IMG/VR virus record: IMGVR_UViG_3300017917_002938
Coordinates: 99,544-163,543 of that record
Direction: 5' to 3' (one strand)
Source of the DNA: a virus
Length of the DNA: 64,000 nt
Shown: in pieces, positions 55,902-64,000 of the stretch
Layout: every line of letters begins with the position of its first letter
Position numbering within the stretch: position 1 is the stretch's first letter
The notes under the pieces: model-generated
What the model was told of the DNA's origin: nothing
What the model saw: the letters and a program-made list of their open reading frames with translations, nothing else
Database searches by the model: none
Translations under genes and position numbers: made by a program

Positions 55902-58019
55902 TTAGAACTGTCCAACAATTTCGGAGAACTCAACACCTGTTCTAACCGCCACGAAATTCAATTGAATGTAATTGATTGACTTGGCAGGCTTGACGTAGAT
56001 GTCACCTACAAACTCGTTACGATCTACTATCTCAGGTGTGTTATTTGTCTCGTCGCAAACAACTTTGAAATCGTAGATACCGCGGCGACCTAAAACATCG
56101 CGCAGGAACGGTTCAACCAGATTCTTGAATTGTGCTCTAGTGAACTCATCGTTGAATTCAAACATGGTAAATTTAGCAGCGGTTGCAATTGCTTTTTCAA
56201 GCACGATGAATAAACGACGTACGTTGATTCGATCAAATGCTGATGGTCTTGCAAGCAATGTTTTGTCGCCATATAGAACAGTGCCTTGTCCTGGGAATGT
56301 TACCACAGGATTAATACCGTTTTTGTACAGAACATCTCGCTCTGCTTTGCTTGGATTGTAGGCTAGTTTAATAACATTCTTAATTGCACCTCTGTTGAAT
56401 CCAGCTGGCGAGAACCAAGGATCCCTTACATCATCAGTGCGTACACACAATCCTGCAATATCACCGTTCAACGGAATGTAACGGTATACATCGTTGTATT
56501 TGTCGTATTGATACTTGTATCCTGAGTCAAGTACAGCATAGGAAGTAGCCGTAACAGCATTACGGAAAGTAACAACATCATCTACCTCGTCAGAAGCTGC
56601 ATTTAGAACTACTGCTTCTCTATTAGGAGATACGAATACAACGCAATCTTTTCTAACTTCAGCAATATTCTCAATTAAGTAATTAGGAAGTTGAGCACCG
56701 TTCTGTGATCCACGAGCTTTTCCGGTAAGAATTAGAGATACATCCACATCTTCTGCAGATTGGAATAGCTCATAGCCAGAGAATAACTCAGTGACAGCTA
56801 TTGTTGATTCGTCAGCACCATCAGATCCTCCAACAAAAGAAACTGATAGAGGTGTGTTGTTTGCAAGTGAAGCCATGTTAACTGCGGTGTTAGTATAGCC
56901 CGCAACACGGTTTGCATTATAGAATACAAATTTAGATGTATTATTAATTACGTCACGTACAAATAAAGAGCTTCCATCTTCTGTCTTTGCATCAGAAGCA
57001 CGTGAAAGACCTTGGAATACTTCTAGAATAGTACCTGGTACGCCTGAAATTTGTCCGTCTTCGTCTTCAACCACTACATGCACTTGATCAATAGCAGATG
57101 AGTTGCCGAATGATTGTGTATAGGCGGTAGTAGAAGGAGCAGAATCAACGTTAAATGCATACTCCCAGTAGCGCTTTAGATAGCCTGATGCAATAGTAGC
57201 ATTATTAGATACAGCATTGTTACCGAAATCTGATAATGTAAATTTACTCTCAGTACCTACGCTAATGAAAGAATGGGTAGCATTTGTAGTGGTTGCACCA
57301 ATAGTAGATACTTTTAATAGGCGAGTACCGATAGATGAGTTACCTAATTCGATCAGATCACCAACGGAAAGCAAACCACGAAGTGTGTTCATTCTGGTAG
57401 TTGCTTCAGAAAGAACACCAGTAGATGAATTAGCGATGCGGATAGTGAATGTGTTTGAACCAGATGTAGCAACAATACCTGTTAATTGACCATTTGATGA
57501 TAGGTTAGCATCTCCACCGGTAATTAGAGTATTAGAGAAGAATGTGTTAGGAGTGTCACATACTGAGATTTTCAGAGAGTTTCCTAATGCACCTGGATAA
57601 CGAGCAATGTAACGAACGTTGGTTTCAGAAGCTATGTTCGTAGCAACAGTGCTATTATCAATATCGTCATCATTCTTGATAATTAAATTTGTGTTTGTAG
57701 TCACAGCACCGACGTTAGCATACGCAGAAAGTACCCCTGCAACACCAGTTGCATCAGTAGTATTAGCAGTTCTAACTACATACAGTTTGTTACCGTATGA
57801 TAAGAAATTAGCAGCTGTGAAAAATGATTCAGCGTTAAAATTGGTAGGTTTACCAAAGCGCTGGGCTAGAGTTTGTTCAGAATCAACTAGAATACGTTTG
57901 TCAACAGGTCCCCAACGGAAAACGCCAGCAAAGGCGCCTTCAGTAGTTGAGACTGCAGGGACAACCGTAGTCAAGTCAATTTCGGTTATATTTACGCCTG
58001 GACTAACTTGAAATGGCAT
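55902..58019 (-). CDS. 18: Tail sheath protein gp18
   Basis: A 705-residue contractile sheath with SPGVNITEIDLTTVVPAVSTTEGAF start and a conserved end NVRRLFIVLEKAIATAAKFTMFEFN. Late promoter at 58072. Confidence 0.96.
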   Translation of the reverse strand: MPFQVSPGVNITEIDLTTVVPAVSTTEGAFAGVFRWGPVDKRILVDSEQTLAQRFGKPTNFNAESFFTAANFLSYGNKLYVVRTANTTDATGVAGVLSAYANVGAVTTNTNLIIKNDDDIDNSTVATNIASETNVRYIARYPGALGNSLKISVCDTPNTFFSNTLITGGDANLSSNGQLTGIVATSGSNTFTIRIANSSTGVLSEATTRMNTLRGLLSVGDLIELGNSSIGTRLLKVSTIGATTTNATHSFISVGTESKFTLSDFGNNAVSNNATIASGYLKRYWEYAFNVDSAPSTTAYTQSFGNSSAIDQVHVVVEDEDGQISGVPGTILEVFQGLSRASDAKTEDGSSLFVRDVINNTSKFVFYNANRVAGYTNTAVNMASLANNTPLSVSFVGGSDGADESTIAVTELFSGYELFQSAEDVDVSLILTGKARGSQNGAQLPNYLIENIAEVRKDCVVFVSPNREAVVLNAASDEVDDVVTFRNAVTATSYAVLDSGYKYQYDKYNDVYRYIPLNGDIAGLCVRTDDVRDPWFSPAGFNRGAIKNVIKLAYNPSKAERDVLYKNGINPVVTFPGQGTVLYGDKTLLARPSAFDRINVRRLFIVLEKAIATAAKFTMFEFNDEFTRAQFKNLVEPFLRDVLGRRGIYDFKVVCDETNNTPEIVDRNEFVGDIYVKPAKSINYIQLNFVAVRTGVEFSEIVGQF

Positions 58020-58071
58020 GTTTTTCTCCCTTCAGAGGTTTTTTTCATTACAGTAAGACTGTCTTATACTC

Positions 58072-58079
58072 TATTTATA
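58072..58079 (-). promoter_or_regulatory. T4-type late promoter of gene 18
   Basis: Minus strand TATAAATA about 53 bases before the gp18 ATG. Confidence 0.85.
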
Positions 58080-58093
58080 AAACAAAGAATTTA

Positions 58094-59764
58094 TTATCTA
58101 GACAACCAGCTGTCGAGAGATTCACCTACTAATTCATGAGGTTTTATGTCATCGAGCGTAGGTCTTAGAAATTTATCTATGTCTTTATTATCTACAAAGT
58201 CCGAACTATCATCATATATGCCAAATGGTGTTAGTTCGTCTTCCAGTCTTTTTGCATTGTCTTCTTGGAATCGTTTTCGAATGTCCTTGGACATTAATTC
58301 GCGGAAATAATTCTGATCAGTCAACCATGAAAATAATACGCAACACATGACTAAGTCATCGTTTCCTTCTTCTGCTTCGTATGTCGATCCGGTCCACACA
58401 AAGCGAAACATTTCTTCTAATGTATCATAATCATTAATTATAAGTTTATCATTTTCCACCAATGATTTAAAGTTAGAGCACCCTAATTTTTTTACAGACT
58501 TAGTAGTGCGAACTCCAGGATGAGATCCGTGTCCAAAACCAGCTGTAACAGTAACGCCTTTTACTGGATTATTAACAGTAAAAAGCATATTTTCATATTC
58601 TAAATCATTAAACAGTATATCTGCTACTTGTTGGCCAACATCGTTAGTTTCAACTAACACAATAGCATTACTGTAGTGTCTTGCAATTTGCAGGACAGTG
58701 TCGGGTAGATTTAATGGGTCAACTTCTTTATTGCGGTAAGTGAATACATCTTTGAATGGATATTCAGTTACATCAAATACCTTAACGGCAGAATAATCGC
58801 CTTCCTTACCTCTTGCCACATCAACTGTAACACAATAAAAATGATCTTTTCTGCACTCATCATATACTTTTATGTATTCGTCTTGTTTAACCGGATCTCC
58901 GTAAACTAAATTACGAAGTTTAATACCAGAAATAAGTGTTGCAGATGATCCTAAGAACTCACATTCATATTCTTGTCTGAATTGTTCTTCAGACGTATTA
59001 CGAATAGTTTCTTCTTTCCATTTTTCATCTCGACCTGGAACATCAGACCAGTGAACGTCTACTCTAACAAAGTCATTTTTACCTCTCTCACTATCAGTCC
59101 AAAGTTTATAAAATTGATTTAATCCGTTTGGAGTAGATGTGATAAGAATCTTGGTAGTTTTACCAGATGAAATAGTAGGGTATACAGATGAAAAGAATGT
59201 CTGTTGTATATTTGCAGGGACGAAAGCAAATTCGTCCAGATAAACTAAGTTTTGAGAAGTTCCTCTAATCGCAGATGAAGCTGTTGAGCTTGCAATTATT
59301 GAAGATCCATTCTCTAACTCAACGCTAGTCTTATTCCATTCAATAATACCTTGTTGCATCCACCTTGGTAAATGTTCATATGCTAGTTGAATACGAGAAA
59401 GAATTTCAATAGCTTGAGCTTCTTTATGCGCCAAAAGTGCAACCGAGTACATCTCATTGAAAAGAATGCGATGTAAAATAATTCCTACAACAGTGGTAGT
59501 TTTACCGACTTGTCGAGGCATCTTACATATTACAAACCTATTATCATCAGCCGATTGTATCATTTCTTTTTGAAATTCGTACGGCTGAAAAGGAATTAGT
59601 CCATGGTCAACATGGACAATTTTTACATACTTTTCAATAAAATAAACAGGATCTTTTGAGCATTTGAGATATTCTTTAACCTTTTCCGGGGTCCATTCTA
59701 TCTCAACATATGCTCGTTTAAGATTTTTATTGCCAAGGTAGGTGTCGCTTTTATTAACTTTCAT
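58094..59764 (-). CDS. 17: Terminase large subunit gp17
   Basis: A 556-residue packaging motor. Walker A MPRQVGKTT near residues 79-87, Walker B LVYLDEFAF near 172-180, nuclease Asp in VTVDVARGKEGDYSAV near 312-327, ETNDVG near 374. Cuts and pumps concatemeric DNA. Complete and collinear with T4. Confidence 0.97.
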   Translation of the reverse strand: MKVNKSDTYLGNKNLKRAYVEIEWTPEKVKEYLKCSKDPVYFIEKYVKIVHVDHGLIPFQPYEFQKEMIQSADDNRFVICKMPRQVGKTTTVVGIILHRILFNEMYSVALLAHKEAQAIEILSRIQLAYEHLPRWMQQGIIEWNKTSVELENGSSIIASSTASSAIRGTSQNLVYLDEFAFVPANIQQTFFSSVYPTISSGKTTKILITSTPNGLNQFYKLWTDSERGKNDFVRVDVHWSDVPGRDEKWKEETIRNTSEEQFRQEYECEFLGSSATLISGIKLRNLVYGDPVKQDEYIKVYDECRKDHFYCVTVDVARGKEGDYSAVKVFDVTEYPFKDVFTYRNKEVDPLNLPDTVLQIARHYSNAIVLVETNDVGQQVADILFNDLEYENMLFTVNNPVKGVTVTAGFGHGSHPGVRTTKSVKKLGCSNFKSLVENDKLIINDYDTLEEMFRFVWTGSTYEAEEGNDDLVMCCVLFSWLTDQNYFRELMSKDIRKRFQEDNAKRLEDELTPFGIYDDSSDFVDNKDIDKFLRPTLDDIKPHELVGESLDSWLSR

Positions 59765-60152
59765 TCTGTTGCTTAATTAACTTCTGCAAGTCTGCAGTTG
59801 TTCCAACAAATAAATTATTATTAACAGTAGTAGGTTTGTTAGCACCTGCCGTTCCATTGAGTTCTTGTTTTTGTTTTGAAAGAACAAGCAAGTCTTTATT
59901 AGCTGCTACTATAGAATCTACTAATTTAGCTGCTACCTCATACGCTCTAGGCTGTTGAGACATTCCAGCAACATCCAATACATTCGAAAGAGCCTCTTGC
60001 CCTTTTTCTATTGCGGCGATCATATTACCCCTTGCATATTCAAAATCTGCTTGAACGTCTGGAGTAGAAGGGTTAATATCTACTACCTGAGCTGCAGCTG
60101 GAAGTATGTTGTTGATAGGGGAAAGATCTAGAGCTTGATCTATTGGTTTCAT
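59754..60152 (-). CDS. 16: Terminase small subunit gp16
   Basis: A 132-residue helical protein placed next to gp17; N-terminal DLSPINNIL and central NMIAAIEKGQEALSN helix agree with gp16-like proteins. Start moved to the ATG overlapping the gp15 stop by ATGA (60149-60152). Confidence 0.85.
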   Translation of the reverse strand: MKPIDQALDLSPINNILPAAAQVVDINPSTPDVQADFEYARGNMIAAIEKGQEALSNVLDVAGMSQQPRAYEVAAKLVDSIVAANKDLLVLSKQKQELNGTAGANKPTTVNNNLFVGTTADLQKLIKQQNES

Positions 60153-60964
60153 ATTGAATCCTTGGTTATAATATAATCCCAATTACTATTAGCCGCTATT
60201 TGTCTTCTATCTATTGTTAAATCGGCATTAGTAGTAGGAGAACCGTTAGCAAGAAGCCCTGGTGTTATGGTTATGTTTTCCACAGGAGTTGAGCCGACAG
60301 TTGTATTATCATAAAAGTTTGTATTAGCAAGTGTAATGATACCACTTCTTCTTACTGGTCCAAACAGATATGTCTTCATGTTAAAGGAAAGAGTCCAGAT
60401 TATTATTCTTCTCTCCTCAGCGCCTCCTTCATAATTATCCGTAACAGTAACAGTACTTATAGAAGTAGGAATATCTAACGGTAAATTCAACTCGGGCAGC
60501 AACTGAACAGTAGCAGTCCACTCAGGAGCAAAATATGGTAGTATTTGCTCAAGAATACGAGTACCGTCTTCTGCGTTTCTGACCATTATGCTAAGCTCAA
60601 ATCCAATATTATACGGTACAGGATTGTAAATGTATTTGTTTCTTGTAGGTGGGTTATCTCCTACATTATCAGACCTAACTGCAAATTTACCTACTGTAGG
60701 AAGTTTTCTGTTTGAGTCGTAAGAAAGCGATGTCATTTCAAACGACATTCTAGGTAATATAACAGCTACAGGGTTAGAGAGATTAGGGCTTGCTTCTACT
60801 CTAGCCAGCGTCTTTTCTTTTGGACCATAAGTTATAGGAACCTTTACTGTTTGTATTTCATTACCTTGTAGATCGTCTCTGGTAATGTATATGTCATTAA
60901 AAAGGGTTCCAAATAATATTACATTCTTACGAAGTGTTTTGTGATAGAAAGTTTGTCCAAACAT
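60149..60964 (-). CDS. 15: Tail sheath stabiliser gp15
   Basis: A 271-residue neck protein, size of T4 gp15 (272 aa), with FGQTFYHKTLRKNVILFGTLFNDIYI start and conserved NKYIYNPVPYNIGFELSI block. Caps the tail before joining to the head. Confidence 0.93.
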   Translation of the reverse strand: MFGQTFYHKTLRKNVILFGTLFNDIYITRDDLQGNEIQTVKVPITYGPKEKTLARVEASPNLSNPVAVILPRMSFEMTSLSYDSNRKLPTVGKFAVRSDNVGDNPPTRNKYIYNPVPYNIGFELSIMVRNAEDGTRILEQILPYFAPEWTATVQLLPELNLPLDIPTSISTVTVTDNYEGGAEERRIIIWTLSFNMKTYLFGPVRRSGIITLANTNFYDNTTVGSTPVENITITPGLLANGSPTTNADLTIDRRQIAANSNWDYIITKDSI

Positions 60965-61695
60965 TAGAATCGTCCTCCCTCGCTGAACGGATCAAACTCA
61001 GTAAAATCTACAAAATTGTCTGATTCGTCTTGTATCTCGTCATTATCAGCGGTAGGATCAATAATGTTTTGATCGTATTGGTCGTTTACAATTCTAGTAC
61101 CATCCTCATGTAATAAGAAGAATGGGTTTGTATCTTCAGTTTGAATTCCAAAGTTTGTAGTGGTAAGATTAAAGTTTCGATATACATTATCGATCTGGGG
61201 AAGACCAGTATTAAATGCCTGCCCGCTGTACTCGAACAACTCGCAAACTAAATCATATACCTGTAATTGTCCTAATTGATAGAATATTGCTTCGTGCTCT
61301 ACAAACTTTATTTCATACAGTTTATTATTTAAAGGAAAGAATAAAACATCTCCTTCGTTAGGTCTTGCCAATTGATTTGATGAGCCTATTTCTTCATTGA
61401 ACACTCTTCGAGCTACGGTAAATGTAATTCTATCTCGAATCTCTAAATTGAACTTGGTAAGGAGATCACCATCTCCTTCAAACCCTTGAAAGTTCTTGAT
61501 GTACATTTCTATCATGTACGGTTTATTGTATTGCATCAACGGATCTTCACCATATATTCCATCGTACGCTACTAACGTTTTAGGAATGTAGTACATATCG
61601 ATTCCATATATTTTTATGGACTCGATAATCAGGTTCTCAATTAAGTTTTGTTCTTGACTGGCCTGATAATTATTGAAGAATACATTTGTTGCCAT
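60964..61695 (-). CDS. 14: Neck protein gp14
   Basis: A 243-residue protein, like T4 gp14 (256 aa), with NVFFNNYQASQEQNLIENL start, YGEDPLMQYNKPYMIEMYI and LFEYSGQAFNTG end. Part of the head-tail connector. Confidence 0.93.
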   Translation of the reverse strand: MATNVFFNNYQASQEQNLIENLIIESIKIYGIDMYYIPKTLVAYDGIYGEDPLMQYNKPYMIEMYIKNFQGFEGDGDLLTKFNLEIRDRITFTVARRVFNEEIGSSNQLARPNEGDVLFFPLNNKLYEIKFVEHEAIFYQLGQLQVYDLVCELFEYSGQAFNTGLPQIDNVYRNFNLTTTNFGIQTEDTNPFFLLHEDGTRIVNDQYDQNIIDPTADNDEIQDESDNFVDFTEFDPFSEGGRF

Positions 61696-61696
61696 A

Positions 61697-62440
61697 TTAT
61701 CCTATCATATCCATAGCAGGTAAGGATAGGTTGGTTACCATTTCATTCTCTAAAAATTTAATCTCTTCTGTGGCCTCATCATATATTTTTTGTCCGTTGA
61801 ATTGCACTCCACCTGGCAGCTGAAGACCTTCAAATTTTTTAAGGTTATTACCCCACTGTTGCTTGATAAGAGCAGTAGTATAGTTAGCCAGCCATCTATC
61901 TTTCCATACTTCTGAGTAAACAGTAGGGTCTATTACTTCATATGCTTCTACTAAAAGAAATTGACCTGTATCAATCTTATTCCAGTCCATGTCAACGTAG
62001 AGTTTGTTTTTGTGTCTACTGTATCTGATTGGTTGTTGGCCTACCAATAGCTGCTGTATAAGTCCAAGATGCTGCATAACCATGAAGTAAGGAACCATGG
62101 ATACTGAAGTAAGGGTGTATAGATCGTTTAACGCTATTTGATAACGTATGTTAAACAAGTCTTGAGAGCCCATAGTAGTATCTCCGATCGGAAATATACG
62201 AACGGCTCCATTTATATTATCTGGAAGTGTGATGAATTTATCTGTTTTATTTTGATCAGTAACTTGATGCTTGTAATATATCATTTCTGAACCATCAAAA
62301 TGATAGTCCCAATAATACTTTAAAGCTTCATCAATTCGATCATCAACTTGATCATCATCTACGTTGATTTCAATGACGGGTTTTCCAAGTTTTCTAAGAC
62401 AAAACTCAGCAAACTCTGCACGAGAAGTAGGAACAGCCAT
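61697..62440 (-). CDS. 13: Neck protein gp13
   Basis: A 247-residue connector protein, FAEFCLRKLGKPVIEINVDDDQVDDRIDEALKYYWDYHFDGSE, conserved in gp13. Possible variant late promoter CATAAATA at 62459-62466. Confidence 0.94.
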   Translation of the reverse strand: MAVPTSRAEFAEFCLRKLGKPVIEINVDDDQVDDRIDEALKYYWDYHFDGSEMIYYKHQVTDQNKTDKFITLPDNINGAVRIFPIGDTTMGSQDLFNIRYQIALNDLYTLTSVSMVPYFMVMQHLGLIQQLLVGQQPIRYSRHKNKLYVDMDWNKIDTGQFLLVEAYEVIDPTVYSEVWKDRWLANYTTALIKQQWGNNLKKFEGLQLPGGVQFNGQKIYDEATEEIKFLENEMVTNLSLPAMDMIG

Positions 62441-62458
62441 GTTAACTCCTTTTTAGAG

Positions 62459-62466
62459 TATTTATG
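62459..62466 (-). promoter_or_regulatory. Possible variant late promoter before gene 13
   Basis: Minus strand CATAAATA about 18 bases before the gp13 ATG; one mismatch to TATAAATA. Confidence 0.5.
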
Positions 62467-62478
62467 GCCCTAGAGAAA

Positions 62479-62877
62479 TTAAGGTTCTACGGGCCAGGTT
62501 ATATTGAAAGGATCTTGACCTGACTGAGGTAAATCTCTTAATTCTTGAACATACTGCAAGACTGGAGTAATATCTTCTGAAGGAGTAACGTTTAAGGCTA
62601 TTTGCTGATTATATCGATCTATTCTCCATAAAACCGCAGACATTCTTTTTGCTCTTTCTTCTCTTATCTCAGCCCATCTGATGTTAGGATCTAACACCCA
62701 TTGAGAATTATCGAAGTCCCAGGCATGATAAGAGTCGGGACGCTCGGGTACAGATGGATCTTCTCCTCTTCTAGGAGATCCCTGATAATATTCTCCTGTT
62801 TCAGAATCCACCCATAACGCCATGCTAACCATTCTGGATGGAAGTACTGATAATAGTTGTTGTAGGTTCGTTGCCAT
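62479..62877 (-). CDS. Tail-assembly-chaperone-like protein (132 aa)
   Basis: The C-terminal half has W-x-x-IR-x-ERAKRM, a D-x-x-NQQ helix, then YVQELRDLPQSGQDPFNITWP, the arrangement of phage tail-fibre assembly chaperones (TAC31-like). It follows a large repetitive tail or fibre gene, its likely client. Confidence 0.75.
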   Translation of the reverse strand: MATNLQQLLSVLPSRMVSMALWVDSETGEYYQGSPRRGEDPSVPERPDSYHAWDFDNSQWVLDPNIRWAEIREERAKRMSAVLWRIDRYNQQIALNVTPSEDITPVLQYVQELRDLPQSGQDPFNITWPVEP

Positions 62878-62878
62878 T

Positions 62879-64000
62879 TTAGTATCCTGATACGATTGGA
62901 AGTATGATTATTCTATAGAAGTTACCAGCGGTCAAGCCTGATACAGTAAATGACGAGTGAGTAAATGAGGTCAAAGCTGTTACGCTTGTAGTTCTGTTAC
63001 CTGGAACGTTGTATGCTGTACCGTAGTTAATCACATAACCTATCATAGGAGTCCATGGTAGGTGTAAGGCTCTAGTAACTGAGGTTGCAGCCGCTTTAAA
63101 AATACCAGAATCATATACAGACTGGAATGTGGCTGGCTTCCAAGTCTTTACGGTATTGACAGCTCCGTATAATACTTCTCCGAGGTTGACAAGAGAAGAC
63201 TGTTGACCAGCTCTGTAATACGCTTTCTGAAGAGCTCTTGGAGCAGAATTTCCTGAACCTGATTCTTGACCGTAATATGGAAATACAGGACTCCAAGTTG
63301 TATAGCTTGAATTATAATACAAGTCAGGTTGATCGACTAGACTAACATCTCCTCCGTAAGAAACGTAGGTATTTGCAAAATGATAGTACGCAGCTTGAGC
63401 CCATCCATTCAATGCATGATAATAAGGCCCTTGATCTAGACTGGGGTTAACATATACAGAAGGTGCAACTGTCATTGTGGTGTTTGTTGCGAGTGTGGCG
63501 TTAGTATTTCTACTAATAAAAACAGTAGCCCCGCCTCCGTTGGTTCTAGAGATTCCTGTAATGTAAGTGTGAGTGCCATTTGAAGTATTCGACGCAGGAA
63601 TACCTGTACCCGTTACAGTATATCCATATCTCAGTCTTCTTATTGCTTGATTGTTAGTGGTATTTGAAGCAATAGTCAGCTCAATAGCGTTATTTACTGC
63701 TGTAGCGCCAAAAGTAAAGTTAGGATATCCAGTCGCATCAAGTACTGTATAGGTAAGTAATGTATTACCGGCCAGGTTAGCTGATATTTCATGCCCAGTT
63801 GGGCATAGAATTTGGAACTTACTCAACGGCCAGAATGTTAGAGTTACACTATTACCTGATGCTGTAGCAGTAGCGCTACTTTCCGTCCACATATTATTTA
63901 AAGTAGTGGTTGTATCACCTGGGTTAAGGTAAACGAAAGATGCTGCAGGTATACCAGTACCTGTTACGTAATAATAACCTGGTTGATTACCCCACACACC
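62879..64000 (-). CDS. Large tail-fibre or adhesin-like protein, C-terminal part (start beyond right edge)
   Basis: An open frame of 373 codons enters from the right and ends at 62879. It is rich in Thr, Ser, Asn, Gly and Tyr with repeated GTGIPA blocks (near 63590 and 63945) typical of beta-structured fibre or adhesin repeats. The chaperone-like gene follows directly. Host attachment is likely. Confidence 0.75.
   Translation of the reverse strand, partial: GVWGNQPGYYYVTGTGIPAASFVYLNPGDTTTTLNNMWTESSATATASGNSVTLTFWPLSKFQILCPTGHEISANLAGNTLLTYTVLDATGYPNFTFGATAVNNAIELTIASNTTNNQAIRRLRYGYTVTGTGIPASNTSNGTHTYITGISRTNGGGATVFISRNTNATLATNTTMTVAPSVYVNPSLDQGPYYHALNGWAQAAYYHFANTYVSYGGDVSLVDQPDLYYNSSYTTWSPVFPYYGQESGSGNSAPRALQKAYYRAGQQSSLVNLGEVLYGAVNTVKTWKPATFQSVYDSGIFKAAATSVTRALHLPWTPMIGYVINYGTAYNVPGNRTTSVTALTSFTHSSFTVSGLTAGNFYRIIILPIVSGY

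Noticed and set aside
1-64000. CRISPR array, insertion sequence or integrase/attachment site
   Set aside because: No direct-repeat array, transposase or integrase frame was seen on either strand; the genome block looks strictly lytic.

Overview
The window is one long block of a T4-like myovirus genome (Caudoviricetes with contractile tail). Almost every gene is on the minus strand, so transcription runs from high to low coordinates. The T4 core is complete enough to be unambiguous: neck, sheath, terminase, tube, portal, prohead and capsid genes 13-14-15-16-17-18-19-20-(67/68-like)-21-22-23 at 62.4-49.3 kb, then uvsY, uvsW, sigma gene 55, 47 and 46 at 48.7-42.5 kb, then clamp and polymerase genes 45, 44, 62, regA and 43 at 31.8-25.2 kb, then uvsX and helicase 41 at 23.6-20.2 kb. 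The host is not encoded here. A phasin, an AhpC/AhpD pair and a PqqA of the Klebsiella/Pseudomonas/Methylophilaceae type point to a PQQ-making proteobacterium, probably beta or gamma. That is inference.

Layout from right to left. 64.0-62.5 kb: end of a large tail or adhesin protein and a tail-assembly-chaperone-like gene. 62.4-48.7 kb: virion genes, several with T4-type late promoters (TATAAATA). 48.7-42.5 kb: recombination genes and the late sigma factor, under early-type promoters. 42.5-32.6 kb: nucleotide metabolism, with a full 7-deazaguanine route (folE, queD, queE, queC, queF), a DpdA-like transglycosylase and a formyltransferase. Together these predict that the phage DNA carries preQ1, probably formylated (the fdPreQ1 type). 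Peptide deformylase, a phosphoribosyltransferase, a class II amidotransferase and a dCTP deaminase/dUTPase-fold enzyme lie in the same block. 31.8-20.2 kb: replication, with Hsp20, phasin and histone-H1-like genes inserted. 19.5-15.1 kb: a cassette of secreted, lipoprotein and membrane proteins, including a Cys-repeat protein. 14.9-1.2 kb: tightly overlapped small early genes, mostly without known function, punctuated by near-identical sigma70-type promoters (TTGATT-17 bp-TATAAT with a conserved spacer and leader), one plus-strand NUMOD3 (homing-endonuclease-like) gene and a 230-base structured non-coding stretch. 3.0-1.25 kb: a peroxiredoxin, SGNH hydrolase, AhpD-like and PqqA operon.

The most striking items are the 23-residue pqqA gene (1279-1350) behind a strong ribosome binding site in a redox operon, the predicted fdPreQ1 DNA-modification pathway, and the family of mobile-looking early promoter cassettes. 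Many genes overlap by ATGA or TAATG, and in two places the stop codon of one gene lies inside the -35 box of the next promoter. Several genes below 60 codons are described here, and several starts were moved to the codon preceded by a Shine-Dalgarno sequence.
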